From Capsicum annuum (Eukaryota; Streptophyta; Magnoliopsida; Solanales; Solanaceae), in assembly GCF_002878395.1 (NCBI RefSeq), contig NC_061114.1, positions 144,832,560 through 144,896,559 on the forward strand: 64,000 nt of DNA, written 5' to 3'. The notes beneath the pieces were generated by a model that searched no databases, was not told the DNA's origin, and worked only from the letters and a program-made list of their open reading frames with translations. Both the position numbers and the translations under genes were made by a program. Positions 46,641 to 58,140 of this stretch are shown piece by piece. Numbering within the stretch: the first letter of the stretch is position 1; every line of letters starts with the position of its first letter.

Positions 46641-49600
46641 CCGAGGTGTCTCCAAATGTTGTTGTTGGTTATTGAAACTCTTTTCTTGTGATGTGTACTT
46701 TTTACTTGATCTAAGGTCCTGTCTCTCTTTTGTGACCCATTTTGTGGCTGTGCATTTTGGTTTTGGTCCTTAGTGTCTGTCAGACCCTTTTTATTTTTCT
46801 ACCCTAGTAGGAGACTTTGTCATTGTCAAAAGGGTCTATAGAGGGGTGTGGTATCTGTTGGTAGTGAAAAAACTCTGGTAAACTTGACAAATATGGACAT
46901 GGTTGATTTTGATGTTATTCATGGAATGGATTGGTTTCACTCGTACTATGCTTTCTTAGATTTTCAAAACCATAAGTTCATATTTAATTTCCTCAATGAG
47001 CTAATTATGGAGTGGGACGGTGGTTCCTTCACTCCTAAGAGAAGGTTCATATAGTATCTTATAGCTTAAAGATTAATCTTTTTGAGGGGTCTCTATCATC
47101 TGGTTTGGGTTAAAGATCCTAACTTAGAAGGTTCTTCTTTACATTCCATCCCCATGGTAAACTTGTGCCATTTCTATTCACCCATATAGAATGGATCTGG
47201 CAGAGTTAAAGGAGCTTAAGGACTTTTTAGACAAATATTTCATCCATCTTAGTATGTCCCCATGGGGTTCCTCTGTCCTGTTCGTGCGTAAGAATGATGG
47301 TTCCCATCGGATGTGTATTGATTCCCGACAGTTAAATAAGGTGATGGTAAAGAATAAGTATCTTTTTTTAAGGATTGATGATCTCTTTGATCAGCTTTAG
47401 GGTGCCAAATTCTTCTCTTTGATCAATCTTTGATCTGGATATCATCAGTTAAAGATTAGGAAGGTGGATATCCTTAAGACTGCCTTTAGTATATGGTATG
47501 GACAATTTTGAGTTCCTAGTGATTTTGTTTGGTTTAACCAATGCCCCCATGAAATTCATGGATTTGATAAATAGGGTCTTCCCTAAGATTCTCAATTTGT
47601 TCATCATTGTCTTCATTAATGACATCTTTATGTACTCTAAGAGCGAGGTAGATCATGCCAATCACCTCTTTCTTGTGAAGTAGACCCTCAAAGATCATCA
47701 GTTGTATGCTAAGTTCTTTTAGTGTGAGTTCTGGTTGGATTCCATAACTTTTATAGCTTATGTTGTGTCTAGTGAGGGGATTATGGTGGATCCTCAGAAA
47801 GTTGATATTGTTAAGAAGTGTCCTAATCCCATTACTCCAATCAATGTTAGGAGATTCTTAGGATTAGTTGGGTATTATAGGAGGTCCGTGGCGAGTTTTC
47901 TTTTATAGTTTCCTTTTCAACTAAGCTGTCTCAAAAGAAGGTAATGTTCTTGTGGTTTGATGCTTGTGTTGGGAGTTTTGAGAAACAGAAGGATAAGATA
48001 ACTTTGGCTATGGTTTTGACTTTATCTGAAGGACCTAATTAGTTTGTGGTCGATTGTGACATGTCTCAAGTTGGTTTGGGTTGTGTGTTGATGCAGCAGG
48101 TAAGGTTGTTACCTATGCCTCTACACAGTTGAAGATTTATGAGAGGAACTATCCGACTCATGACTTAGAGTTGTTAGCTATGGTGATCGCGTTGAAAATT
48201 TAGCATTACTATCTATATGGGGTGCATGTTGATATCTTTTTTAATCATAAGAGCCTGCAGTATGAGTTCACTTATAAAAAGTTTAACCTTAGGCAAAAGA
48301 GATGGCTGGAGTTGCTGAAGAACTATGATATGAGTCTTTACTACCACCTAGGCAAAGCTAATATAGTTGTTGATTCTCTTAATAGGTTGACCATGGGTAG
48401 CTTGTCGCATGTGGATAAGGATAGCAGGAATTGGTGAAAGATATTCACTATTTGGCTAACTTTAGAATTCATCTATTAGACTCTTTAGATGGTGGTGTGA
48501 TAGTGTAGTCGGTAGCACATTCATCTCTTTGTTTAGAAATAAAGGAAAAATAGTTTTAAGATTTTCTTTTGATTAATATCAAGGATGCTGTGGGTTAGCA
48601 GAAGGTGATGGCCTTTAAGATCGACAGTGATGGTATCTTATTGTTCCAAGGGAGGCTTGGACCCAAATGTGGATGGGTGGCGAGGTAGTATTTTGGTGAG
48701 GCCTATGAGGGACAATATATGGTTCATCCCGGTTCAACAAATATGTATCATTATCTTAAGGAGATATATTAATTGAACAATATGAAATGGGATGTATCCA
48801 ACTTTATGGATAAGTGTATGGTATGTCAGCAAGTCAAGGTGGAGCACTTGAAGCTCAGTGGGATGCTTTAAGAGATTGATTTGTTGGTATGAAAATGGGA
48901 GATAATCAATATAGATTTCTTTGCCGGACTTCCACGATAGTAGAATAAGTGTGACTCAATTTGGGTCATCGTGGATAAGATGACTAAGTTTGCTCACTTC
49001 CTGCACATGAAGATTACTTATTCTATCAAATATTATGCAAAGTTATTCCTTTAGGAAATTGTAAAGTTTCATAGTGCGCCTATCTCAATTTTTTTGGATT
49101 GTGGTACTCAATTTTCATCATATTTTTAGCACTTATTTCACCGTGGTTTGGGGACTAAAGTGTGTCTTAGTATGACTTTTCACCCACAGTTGGATGGGCA
49201 AGCCGAAAGAACTTTTTAGACTTTGGAAGATATGTTACGAGACTTTGTGATTGATTATGGTGGTAGTTAGTTTGACCATTTTCCTCTACTTGAATTTGCA
49301 TATAATAATAGTTCGAATTCTAGCATTGATTTGGCCCCGTTCAAGGCGTTGTATAGTAGGAGGTATAGGTCTCCTATTAGGTGGTTTGAGGTTTGTGAAA
49401 TAAAAATGTTTGGCCAGATTTGGATCACCAAGCTAAGGAAAAGGTGAAGGTGATTTGGGTAGGCTTAAGACCGCCTAAATTTTCCAAAAGTTTCATGCGG
49501 ATGTGAGAAGAAGGAACTTGGAGTTTAAGGTTAGAGATTGGGTATTCTTGAAGGTATTTATTAGGAAGGGAGTGATGCAATTTGGGAAGAAGAGGAAGTT

Positions 49601-49960
49601 CAGTCCCTAGTATGTTGGCCCATATATGGTTTTGATAAGGGATGGTAACGTTGCTTATGATTTGGAATTTCCCTCTAGCATGAGTTCTATTCATTCGATA
49701 TTCCATGTGTCCATGTTGCAGAAATATGTGGGTGATCCTTCATTGGTTGTCCCATTGGAGGACATTGGCATTTTAGATTCTTTGTCCTATTAGGAGGTCC
49801 CGATGAGGATGTTGGATAAGCAAGTTCATTGGTTGCGAACGAAAGACCATGGCTTTCGTGAAGGTTCTATGGTGGAATTAAAAGTCTGAGAAAGATACTT
49901 CGGAGGCTGAGGAGGAAATGAAGTTCAAATATCTGTTCCTATTCCCAATTCTGAAAAATC
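46641..49960 (+). pseudogene. pol: pol of element E: PR, RT, RNase H, INT, chromodomain remnant
   Basis: The protease active site is lost (LLDLRS where LLDPGA is expected, about 46710). RT starts at about 47190 after a deletion of roughly 100 bp relative to A; the catalytic motif reads FIND near 47615-47626. RNase H is at about 48030-48430 ([12 protein letters not shown]). In the integrase HHCC region the first His is Tyr (about 48700). The core keeps Asp 48914, Asp 49097 and Glu 49205 with 60- and 35-residue spacing, but TAG, TAA and TGA codons interrupt it. The C-terminal block SIHSIFHVSMLQKYVGD lies near 49690. A chromodomain-like VKVLWWN, then SEAEEEM, lies near 49855-49925. Confidence 0.85.
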
Positions 49961-50111
49961 ATGCCTTAGGTATGTGTTGTTCTTAATATCTTGGTTTTAT
50001 GTCTTTGTTAAAGGTTGATTGTGGATTTTTTGATGTTTTATTTATAGTCTAAAAGGTAAGAGTAAATATGTTTGGGGTTTAATCGTGCTTATAGTGCCTT
50101 ATCCCATTATT

Positions 50112-50140
50112 TGAGGATGAATGATCCTAAGGGGGGAGAG
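50112..50140 (+). other. Pre-polypurine word and polypurine tract of E
   Basis: tttgaggatgaatgatcct is followed by aaggggggagag, directly before the LTR start. Confidence 0.85.
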
Positions 50141-52490
50141 TAAAACACCCAAAACCTTGGCCCTTGTAAGATTTCCTAAGTCTTGCACCATTGTGCATCA
50201 TACGACTAAGACCATACCACTCATATGGTATGGGTATGACTCAAGGACCCTAGTCATATGTTGGTTAATGTCATACTACCAAGTTTTGTTCTTTGTACGA
50301 GAGGAATCATACGAGTCGTATGATCATGATATGAGAATTATAGTGCCAAACTCTATGTTACTCAGTGTCTAGCCTTGACTTACTACATAGGGTATGAATT
50401 AAAGGGTACTAGTCGTATGGTTAGGGCACGAGTTAGGCTATTGAGTCATACATTTGATAGAATATGATGTCTAACTTTCTGATAAAGGTACGAGCGGAAG
50501 GTACCACTCGTAGGATATGGGTAAGAGTGGAGGGGTCCAATCGTACCCTCCTGCAAGTATTTTATAGCTTTTCAGCTGAGGGTGATTTAGATATTTCCAA
50601 CCCCAATCCTTTAAGACCCAATATCCTATAACATTATTTGATCCCTTATTCCTCACTTTAAAGATCAGAACACTCTAAAAAACTCTCTAGAAACCTCTTA
50701 AGGAGATTGGGCTAGGGTTTCTTCAAAGTGGTCATGTAGAGGCTTAAGGATCGAAATCTCTCCAAGAATCTTTGTAACTCAGGCATGTGACTCTTCCTTC
50801 ATTGTTAGTTCATAAAAATCATGTTTTTTAAAGAATATTCTTGAATCAAATGGTGGTTTTAAAATCCATAGTTGGGGTTGTGAACCTATAATTTAGAGTA
50901 TTGTTCTCTCATGATATTGCTTATGTTTATACATGTTTTTATAATGGATTTGCTCATGTGGATTCATGGGAATTGTTGTATAATGAATGGTTAATGGTTA
51001 ACCCTAATTTGATGGTTTTTGAATTGAATAATGGTTTGATAATGGTATGCCATAAATATGTTTGTGAAAATGTCTATGAAAAGGATCTTGTCATATGATG
51101 AATTGTGTTTTGGACTAATGCTTGACATAAGAATTTTAATGAAGGATAAATTGTTTTGTAAAGGTTTAGATGACCATAAATCGAATTGAATCATGATTTG
51201 AACCAAGGCTTTGGCCTAATTATGTAAATGGATGGTAAATAGTTTTTCATGAAGACCTTGTGGGTCATAGATGGTTTTTATTGTAACCTTTGTAGTTTAA
51301 TTGGCTAAATGGGTTCGAGTCCCTAAATATTGAATTGATTTGACGACTTTGTATAGACAATGGATTTGAGTCCCAAAGTCAAATGATTATGGTTATGGCA
51401 TATTGTACACTTGCAAGTTGGGTTGGTATGATGATACCAACAGGAAGCCTTTGGTAAGTTAGTGAACTAATTGCTTCGTGTATGTTTAAAGAATATTTTA
51501 AATTGGATTCAAAGCAAGTTGTGTAGTTGGGCCATTAAAGTGGACTCTGAAGGATTAACATTGGAAGTTGCATTAGCTGGTGCAGGTGTCCATATGATCG
51601 GGAGGTTTGAATCCCCCTAATGGATATATGAATGGGACGTTTGAGTCCCCCTTATTGTATACATTGGCACTGCGTCACCTTGATTATGTCAGGAGGTTCG
51701 AGTCCCCCATAAAGGCATGTACGACTACGGATATTCTCTAGTTCGTACGACTATACGCACTAGGGGCTTTCCAGCTAGAGGAGAGCTGAGCTGGTCCCAT
51801 ATAGACCGTGGGTGCCTTATTATATCACGGTTATGCTACATAACCTATGTTATTGTTTTCAAAGTTCATGCTAAGCCTTCTACCCTATCCTAGCATGATA
51901 TATATATATATATGTATATATATGAATACATATGATTGGATATGATGATTTGACTTGGTATTAATGATGGCATTATTTTATTACTCTATCCCTGAGTTAC
52001 ATACTAGAGCCCCAAAGGCTAACCGTCTTTGGACGCTGTATCCCCATGTGATATAGGGACTGCAACTTCTTCTATTTTTCCTACACAGTGACTAGATGTT
52101 CCAGTGGTTCGTGAGCTGACATTGAAGTGGTGAGATTCCATACTTTGGAAGGTATTCATTTCATTGTCTTTTATTCTATGTCATAGACTTTGCTAGACTT
52201 GGATTTTTGCTATTGTCGGGGGCATGTCCCAATATTTTATTGACTTCAGATTGTAGAGGCTTTACAGATTACAGTGGACTTGATTGTGTTGGTTTAGTGT
52301 GTTGTGGTAATGAGTGGCTTAGTCATTTCAAGAGCTATTGTTAGTCTCATTTTGAATATTTTGTTATAAGTTCAAAATTCATCCGACACTTGTGGTTGAT
52401 ATGTTGGTTAGGTTAGGTAAAGGGGTGATCTTTGGTCCACGTGAGACTTGAGATACCCGTCACAGCTAAGCCCTAGTTTTGGTCATGATA
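50141..52490 (+). repeat. 3' LTR of element E
   Basis: It is 2350 bp, taaaacaccc...tcatgata. It carries the tacgag words (50210-50570), two exact GGTTCGAGTCC words (51312-51322 and 51695-51705), an (at)n run (51898-51925) and the inverted repeat CCAAAG/CTTTGG near 52012-52032. Confidence 0.92.
51312..51705 (+). other. Pol III B-box-like words in the E LTR
   Basis: GGTTCGAGTCC at 51312 and 51695 fits the B-box consensus GGTTCGANTCC at every position. Near misses lie between them (GGTTTGAATCC at about 51604, CGTTTGAGTCC at about 51638). No tRNA fold or A box is seen. Confidence 0.5.
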
Positions 52491-52495
52491 GTAAT
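52491..52495 (+). repeat. Target-site duplication of E, right copy
   Basis: gtaat, the partner of ataat at 43619-43623. Confidence 0.75.
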
Positions 52496-53205
52496 GGACC
52501 CATGAAGTAGTTCCCCTAGCCATAAAGTCACTTCACCTGTAAGAGAAAATGGAAAAAACCTGAGTCTCAAAGATTTCTGACTCACCCTAGTAGATTTTGA
52601 CGTGTAAATCCCAGCGAAATTCATAATGTTCCTTATTTGTATCATCAGCCGACAAACTAGCAAGCAAATCCCTCAGATTAAGAAACTTAATTATTGCACT
52701 TATAATGTCAAATTTTGCTCCTTGATCCAACTCTGGAAGAATGATAGCTCCTATCTCAATCAGTTCAACATACATCAAATATTCTTTTGGATCATCATAC
52801 ACTGGCAAGTAATGATAATCAGGAGGTTGAACTCTATCTCTTAAAAGTCTATCCCTATCGAGTGCTGCTCGATGATATGCTGCCTTCTGTCTAGCCCTTT
52901 CTTCAACACACTGGGCTAGTACTATCCTTATATTCTCTTCAGCTAACAACCAGTAAGCAGTTTCCTAAGTTGTTTCATGAACACCAATCAAAGATAGTCG
53001 ATTTAAAGCATTTGGATCATTCTGAAGCCCTTTGTGTTAGGCTCTATGCTCATACTCTTTCATCTTATAGTTGTGTCATAAGGTCTATTCAAGCTCAATA
53101 TCAATTGAAATTCAGGGGTTGCCTTGACTCTTTGTATTGGACATACATCTGGTATACACTAAAAAGAGAAGAAAATAGAAAACTAAAATATAAAATCAAT
53201 CCATG
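52496..53205 (-). pseudogene. gag: Athila-type gag, upstream half, minus strand
   Basis: The open run from 52949 down reads EENIRIVLAQCVEERARQ, YHYLPVYDDPKEYLMY and GAIILPELDQGAKFDI. A frame change near 52600 leads to SLRLRFFPFSLTGEVTLWLG and then ELLHGSI at the edge of E. This is the N-terminal half of Athila gag, homologous to B at 12240-12600. The bases from 52950 to 53205 would be the extreme N-terminus and leader and are too decayed to read. Confidence 0.8.
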
Positions 53206-53211
53206 ACTGTA

Positions 53212-53232
53212 TTCCCTGACAGTAGTGCAAAA
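53212..53232 (-). other. Primer-binding site of the minus-strand Athila element
   Basis: On the minus strand tttttgcactactgtcaggg resembles the TTTTTGGCGCCGTTGCCGGGG form found at this place in Athila/Tat elements. Most changes are transitions and one base is lost. It sits just after the LTR. Confidence 0.55.
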
Positions 53233-53238
53233 ATTTAA

Positions 53239-54221
53239 TGTCGCTCAAATTACATCTCCTAAAAATATAAGAAATTGTTTGTCAAATATATAACCTAACA
53301 AATGTTGGGGTCAAACTTATAGGTAGGGTGAAAATATATCAAAAACTTATTGATGTAGTCGAAAAGTGCAGAAAGTAAATGGCGGGGGGGAAGTTGTAAG
53401 AACAACAGTAATAATAACAATTTTTGGACAATTTAGGCTATTATCAATATGAGACAATCACTAGGATTATGTTCCCCTTGACTTCTTAACTTCCAAGACT
53501 TATCGTGCTGGTTAAACTATATCAGTACCTTGCATACAAAATCTAACAAGCAACTTTTGACCTTGGTTTGGGTGAATTTCGTTCATTTTATCTCGGTATC
53601 AAAGTGTCGCATTACTAACCCTTGATATGGATCCCAAATTAACTATCTTCTCTCTGTCACAAGTTAATAAGATGAAGGTTGATAGCTTTAAATTATTGTT
53701 GTGATCTCCTTTTCCTAATTTCAAACTCTCTCTCGAGTTAGTATTTAATGTAGATGGGTTATAAACATCTACAATCGTCTAGAACACAATCAATGTGAAG
53801 AAAACCACAATACTTGCAAGAACACTAATCAAAAAGGACTTTCCACTTCTTCTACTTTGTTAATCCATCGGGGTTCCCACAAACTTGGCTATGGGGTTTA
53901 ACTTCTCATGATTGCAAGAACACGTATAGAATTCATAGTTGAAAGCATATAAATGATCTCACAAATAATTAAGAATGAAAACCAAAATGCCAAATTAATA
54001 TCAAACCCTAAATGTCAAGAATACGAATACCAAGAAAAAAAGTGGATCTTAAAACTCACAATAACATAATAAGTATATAAAGTGCATAAACTAGTGATAA
54101 AACAACCAAGGGGTATTCATAGTTACTTAGTAAACCTAGAAAACCTATCCAAAATAAAGTAGAAAAATAAGGTCGGCACTAACCTACGACTCCACTTCTA
54201 TGAGCCCTAGGTAGGTTGGCA
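53239..54221 (-). repeat. 5' LTR (partial) of the minus-strand Athila element
   Basis: Minus-strand words in order, tagccaagtttgtgggaacc, gggttagtaatgcgac and agcacgataagtc, correspond to B LTR words at about 11115, 11426 and 11560. It ends gagcgaca before the primer site. It is about 980 bp against 1443 bp in B, so the U3 end was probably lost when F arrived. No ORF. Confidence 0.65.
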
Positions 54222-54226
54222 AGATA

Positions 54227-55204
54227 GTAAGACCCCATACAATTTTGAAATTTTGTGATTGACCCTTCTGTATGCAGAATGTCAATTTTTGATTTGAATT
54301 ATGATTAGAGATATTAAAAAGATGTTTTTGGAAAGTTTTGGAATTTTTTTAAAGGGGTTTGAGACCATTTTTGGACTTCGAGATAGTAAGACTTTATGAT
54401 AGTGGCATGCCATACCTCTTAACCTCCGCGATAAGGGCATGTCATGGAGGCTACGCTCTACGATAGAGGTATGCCACACAACTATGTAACCTTTTCCCAA
54501 TTTTTGTTTTTTTTTTTCACTTGGGGCAAGGGGATTTTGGTCTTTTACCCCTTAAATGACTTTTAAACACAAAATTAGACATTTCCTTTATTTTTAATGA
54601 TCAAACTCCACTATTTCTTCTTTTACTCATAAACCAAGAAGGCTCACGAAATTTTCAAGAAATAATTACTTTGAGCTCAAAACATCGAATTATCTTCAAT
54701 TTCTTCTAATTTCAGGCATGTTTCTCGTCCTTAACTTAAATTTTATATTTTGGCATTGATTTAATCATTTATTTATATGATTTTAATTATTGAGTTTGAA
54801 ATTGGGTTGAGGAATTTTTTGTTGCTGCTATGCAACATTTGGTGATATGGTAATCCTGTGGATCTGCTCTATGTGGTGAACCTCCATCTTTCAAATGCCC
54901 AACCATTTGACTTGTATTCTTTATTTCTTAGTATTTTTTTGGACTCTTTTGTCATAGTCGGTGGCATGTCCTGACTTGGGTTGGTATTCTGGTATTAGAG
55001 GCTTTTGTGGATAGTGTGTGGTTTTTTTGGTCATTGTGTTTTCACTTTTGGAACTATATTATACCTATCTATCTCTATTATATATTTAAGTTGCCTTCTG
55101 CTATTTACTTTTTATGCTCTGGAGGATAGGCCAAGTGGTTGGTCTCTAGCCCATGGTGTTCTTGAGATACCCACATGTCTAGGCCCTAGTTTGGGTCGTG
55201 AAAA
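54227..55204 (+). repeat. 5' LTR of element F
   Basis: It starts agtaagaccccat. The U3 has gatagtggcatgcc-like words similar to D. The core ggggattttggtcttttacc lies at 54530-54549. From about 54830 on it follows the A/E LTR end (gtcggtggcatgtcc, gagatacccacatgtctagg, gggtcgtgaaaa). It looks like a short or chimeric LTR. A single-frame run at 55005-55262 has no family match and is ignored. Confidence 0.65.
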
Positions 55205-55207
55205 TCT

Positions 55208-55219
55208 TGGTATTAGACC
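55208..55219 (+). other. Primer-binding site of element F
   Basis: tggtattagacc, the canonical site with two changes, followed by a leader like that of A (gtccaagaagtcatg, gggtgtatagcaca). Confidence 0.75.
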
Positions 55220-55293
55220 ATGGTTCAAGGTATTTGGGTGTCCAAGAAGTCATGTTGAGTAGAGTCCCTTTTATGGGTGTATAGCACAACACA

Positions 55294-55298
55294 CTTAT
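55294..55298 (+). repeat. Target-site duplication of G, left copy
   Basis: cttat precedes the TGTAAGACC start of G and is repeated at 63139-63143. Confidence 0.95.
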
Positions 55299-55544
55299 TG
55301 TAAGACCCCGCAAATTTCTCTCGTAGTCTGAGCCTTAGAGCGTGTCAAGTGAAGCATAAATTTGATCCAAAAAGGTTAAGAAGTGTCTTTACAAGTGAGA
55401 AATATTTTAAACCGAGTATAATTTCCCTAATATCTACTTTTTGTCATTTAGAGCATTGAATAATCTTTCCATTGATACAAATTTCGTCAAATTCTGACAT
55501 CGAACGAGAAAGTTATGGCCATTTTACTGAAAGCAGTCAAAGCC

Positions 55545-55860
55545 GCCCAGGTGCGACGGCCGAGTTGACGGACCATCGAGCTTGCGAAGGACCGTCACTC
55601 AGCCTATCACAACCAAGGCAGTGACGCCCAAGTGCGACGGCTAGGATGACGGACCGTCAAGGCTGCGACGGACCGTCGTTGAGGTAGTGTGGCCTCATCC
55701 TGGCCAATGTACGACAGACGATCCGATGGACCATTAGGTTTGTGACGGACCGACCGTCGCAACCAAGGTAGTGTGTTCTTTTTTGGATCGATGTACGGCG
55801 GACGATCCAATGGACCGTCAGACTTGCAACGGATCGTCGATTCGACCGTCGCAGCCCCCG
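55545..55860 (+). repeat. GACGGACCGTC-type array in U3 of G
   Basis: About eight variants of the near-palindrome gacggaccgtc lie within 300 bp, for example at 55567, 55648 and 55664, and in the stretch 55744-55850. It is strongly CpG-rich. Only two remain in the 3' LTR (near 61100-61135) because of the deletion there. Confidence 0.75.
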
Positions 55861-55885
55861 TTCAACATTTTTCACTTGATTTTAA

Positions 55886-55932
55886 AAGGGCTTTTTGGTC
55901 CTTTTGCCCACTCTTTTCAGACCCTATTTATC
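55886..55932 (+). promoter_or_regulatory. Putative core promoter of G
   Basis: aagggctttttggtccttttgccc, then ccctatttatctg about 15 bp further. It is the same arrangement as in C and the truncated LTR at 14637. The 3' LTR has lost it. Confidence 0.5.
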
Positions 55933-57279
55933 TGTTCAAGGATCATAACCTCATTTCTCTTCTTCAACATAAAAAATTAGGGTTTCTACAAAATCAAAAC
56001 CCTTCTTCTTCTTCAAGAAAAAATCAAGAGATATCAGAAGAAATCAAGAATCTCTCAAAGAGCTTTCAAGAAAGAGTTTCTATAAGATATGTAGATATTG
56101 ATTCTTGGATCCCTTTCATCCAAGAAGCTTAAGAACCCTTTTCAAAAATTCAAAGATCTTATGTTTATGGGCCTTCATGATTCATGTGTGTTGAAATTGA
56201 TGTTCATGCTATTATTGAGTTTTGATTCATGTTTGTTTGCAAGGTTTGCTTTGACCCTAGTATGTGATATTGATGTGATGTTCATGATAAACCCTCTTCA
56301 AGTTGCTTGTTAAGTGATGTGTTCATGTCAATTAGGTGTAGAAATTGTTGAATAAGCAAAGCATGCTCCCCATATCTTTGATAAAATGCTTATGTGAAGG
56401 AATTAGAGACATTATAGCATGTTGACTAGAAATCCCCAATTGTGTGCAAGCCTATGCATGCCAAGTGTTTGTTGAAAAGCCTTAGTGAATGAATTGTGAC
56501 GTGATAGCATAAAATTCCCCAATTATGTTCTCTTCGATACATGCTAAGACCTTAATACATGCTAAGTGTTTAATGCAAGATCTTGTTGAATGGAGTATGA
56601 GCCAATAACATGTATCCCAATAATATCACTTGTTTATGATTCTAAATACATGAAGAAATGCTTTAGTGATTGTGATGGTGAATGAATCTCCATAGTCTTG
56701 ATTATTCAAGAATGGTTATGTTTTACTTTATATTATCGAGTCCTGAGGGTATTTATACCCAATAATTTAGCAGTGTCTAGAGCCTGTGTCAGTTTTCATT
56801 ATAATTCCAGCCATGATTCTCAGAACTCAGCGAGTTATAGAACACTGTATTCTCAGATAGATACCAAACTTAAGAAATCTCAGTAATATCCGTAGTCTCA
56901 GTATCACTAGTAATCTAGCCTCAGTTCTGTACCCTACTCATATCTAGTAGTATTCAAGTATCCAGTTCTGTCCTCTGTGGTAATCGAGTACTCTATTCAA
57001 AGCTCAGTGTCATTCAGTTAGGTAACGAGATTCAGTAGTATTCCATCAGATACAGAACCTAGTGAATTCAGCTTAACTTAGTTAGATCATTCGAGAAACA
57101 TGATCAGTATCAAATTCAGCTTAGTTTGTGTTTAGTTAAGAATCAGTTCAGAGTCTAGCACCGAGCGAGGGAAGGGATGGAAACTCCTCGTCAGAGAGGC
57201 AGAGTCGTTAGGAGTAATCCTTAAACTCCACAACTGCGTAGCCAGTGTAGGATGCAGGAGTCACCCATCAAGAAAGGCT

Positions 57280-58140
57280 GGTCACCCTTCAGATAGGTTT
57301 GACTAATATATGCTTTAGGCTTGACTTCCTGCGAGGGTCACCCATCAAATAGACTTGACCAGAGAGGTATTTACCTGTGGCACGGTATTAACACCCTTCC
57401 AGCTGGGGTTACAGGTTGGACCTCACCAATTGAGATTCGGGACATGTCGGTTAAGTGACTACTTTCCACAGTTATAGTTTTAGTATCAACCTTCAGAAAT
57501 CTGGACTGTCAGATACAGTCATCTATCTCAGTGAGGAGCTCAGATAGTTTCATTAATTCATGGACCACCCATAATATAGGCTTGATCCCATAAAAAATTA
57601 TTCATTATCAGATCTAGAGATTACCCATCAGATAGGCTTGATCTCAGTCTCATATTCAGTTAAGTAATCTTATTATCGAAACCCGAGATCACCAGTCAGA
57701 TAGGCTTGATCTCAATCTCAAATTCAGTTGAATAATCTTATTATCAGATCCAGAGATCATCCATCAGATAGGCCTGATCTCAGTCTCATATTTAGTTGAG
57801 TAATCTTATTATCAGATCTCGAGATCACCTATCAGATAGGCTTGATCTCAGTCTCAGATTCAGTTGAGTATTCTTGTTATCAGATCTAGAGATCACTCGT
57901 CAGATAGGCTTGATCTTACTCTCAGATTCAGTTGATTATTTTTGTTGTTAGATTTAGACATAATCACATCTCATCATTGATAGTAGATTTCAAAATCATC
58001 TGTTAGAGAGGTTTGATCTTTGATGTAGTCCATCGAGAGTAGAAAGCTCAGAATTTAGTCATTGATATGAGTATATTCAGTTAATTAGTTTCTGTATCAT
58101 CAGTTTTTGAGATCACTTTCTAGATAAGACTGATCTCAAC
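57280..58140 (+). repeat. Array of GATCA...TGATC hairpins, partly a 68-bp tandem repeat (G 5' LTR)
   Basis: Units gataggcttg start at 57631, 57699, 57767, 57835 and 57903, exactly 68 bp apart. Each is flanked by GAGATCA before and TGATCTC after (for example 57685-57713). Looser units lie outside: GGTCA/TGACC at 57336-57360, GGACCA/TTGATCC near 57563 and GAGATCA/TGATCTC at about 58109. The loop ccatcagataggc is largely kept while the stem changes. Confidence 0.85.

Larger units (their letters stand above)
43624..52490 (+). mobile_element. Element E: A-type chromovirus nested in minus-strand Athila gag
   Basis: LTRs of 2340 and 2350 bp, exact primer site, polypurine tract and a near-perfect target duplication. 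The interior is 4177 bp, shorter than A by about 1.1 kb, mainly through a gag deletion. LTR ends read TA...TA instead of TG...CA through transitions. Confidence 0.93.

Noticed and set aside
51695..51705. A tRNA gene, because of the exact B-box word
   Set aside because: No A box at the right distance and no cloverleaf can be drawn around it; the word is part of an LTR repeat.
52970..53206. 78-codon plus-strand ORF
   Set aside because: It lies antisense to the leader and gag start of the minus-strand Athila element and has no recognisable domain.
55005..55262. 85-codon ORF as a host gene
   Set aside because: It lies over the end of the F LTR and the primer site and shares sequence with the A and E LTRs.
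57617..57960. Regular repeats with spacers, as in a CRISPR array
   Set aside because: The 68-bp units are continuous and diverged without unique spacers, they are repeated in both LTRs of G, and the genome is clearly that of a plant.
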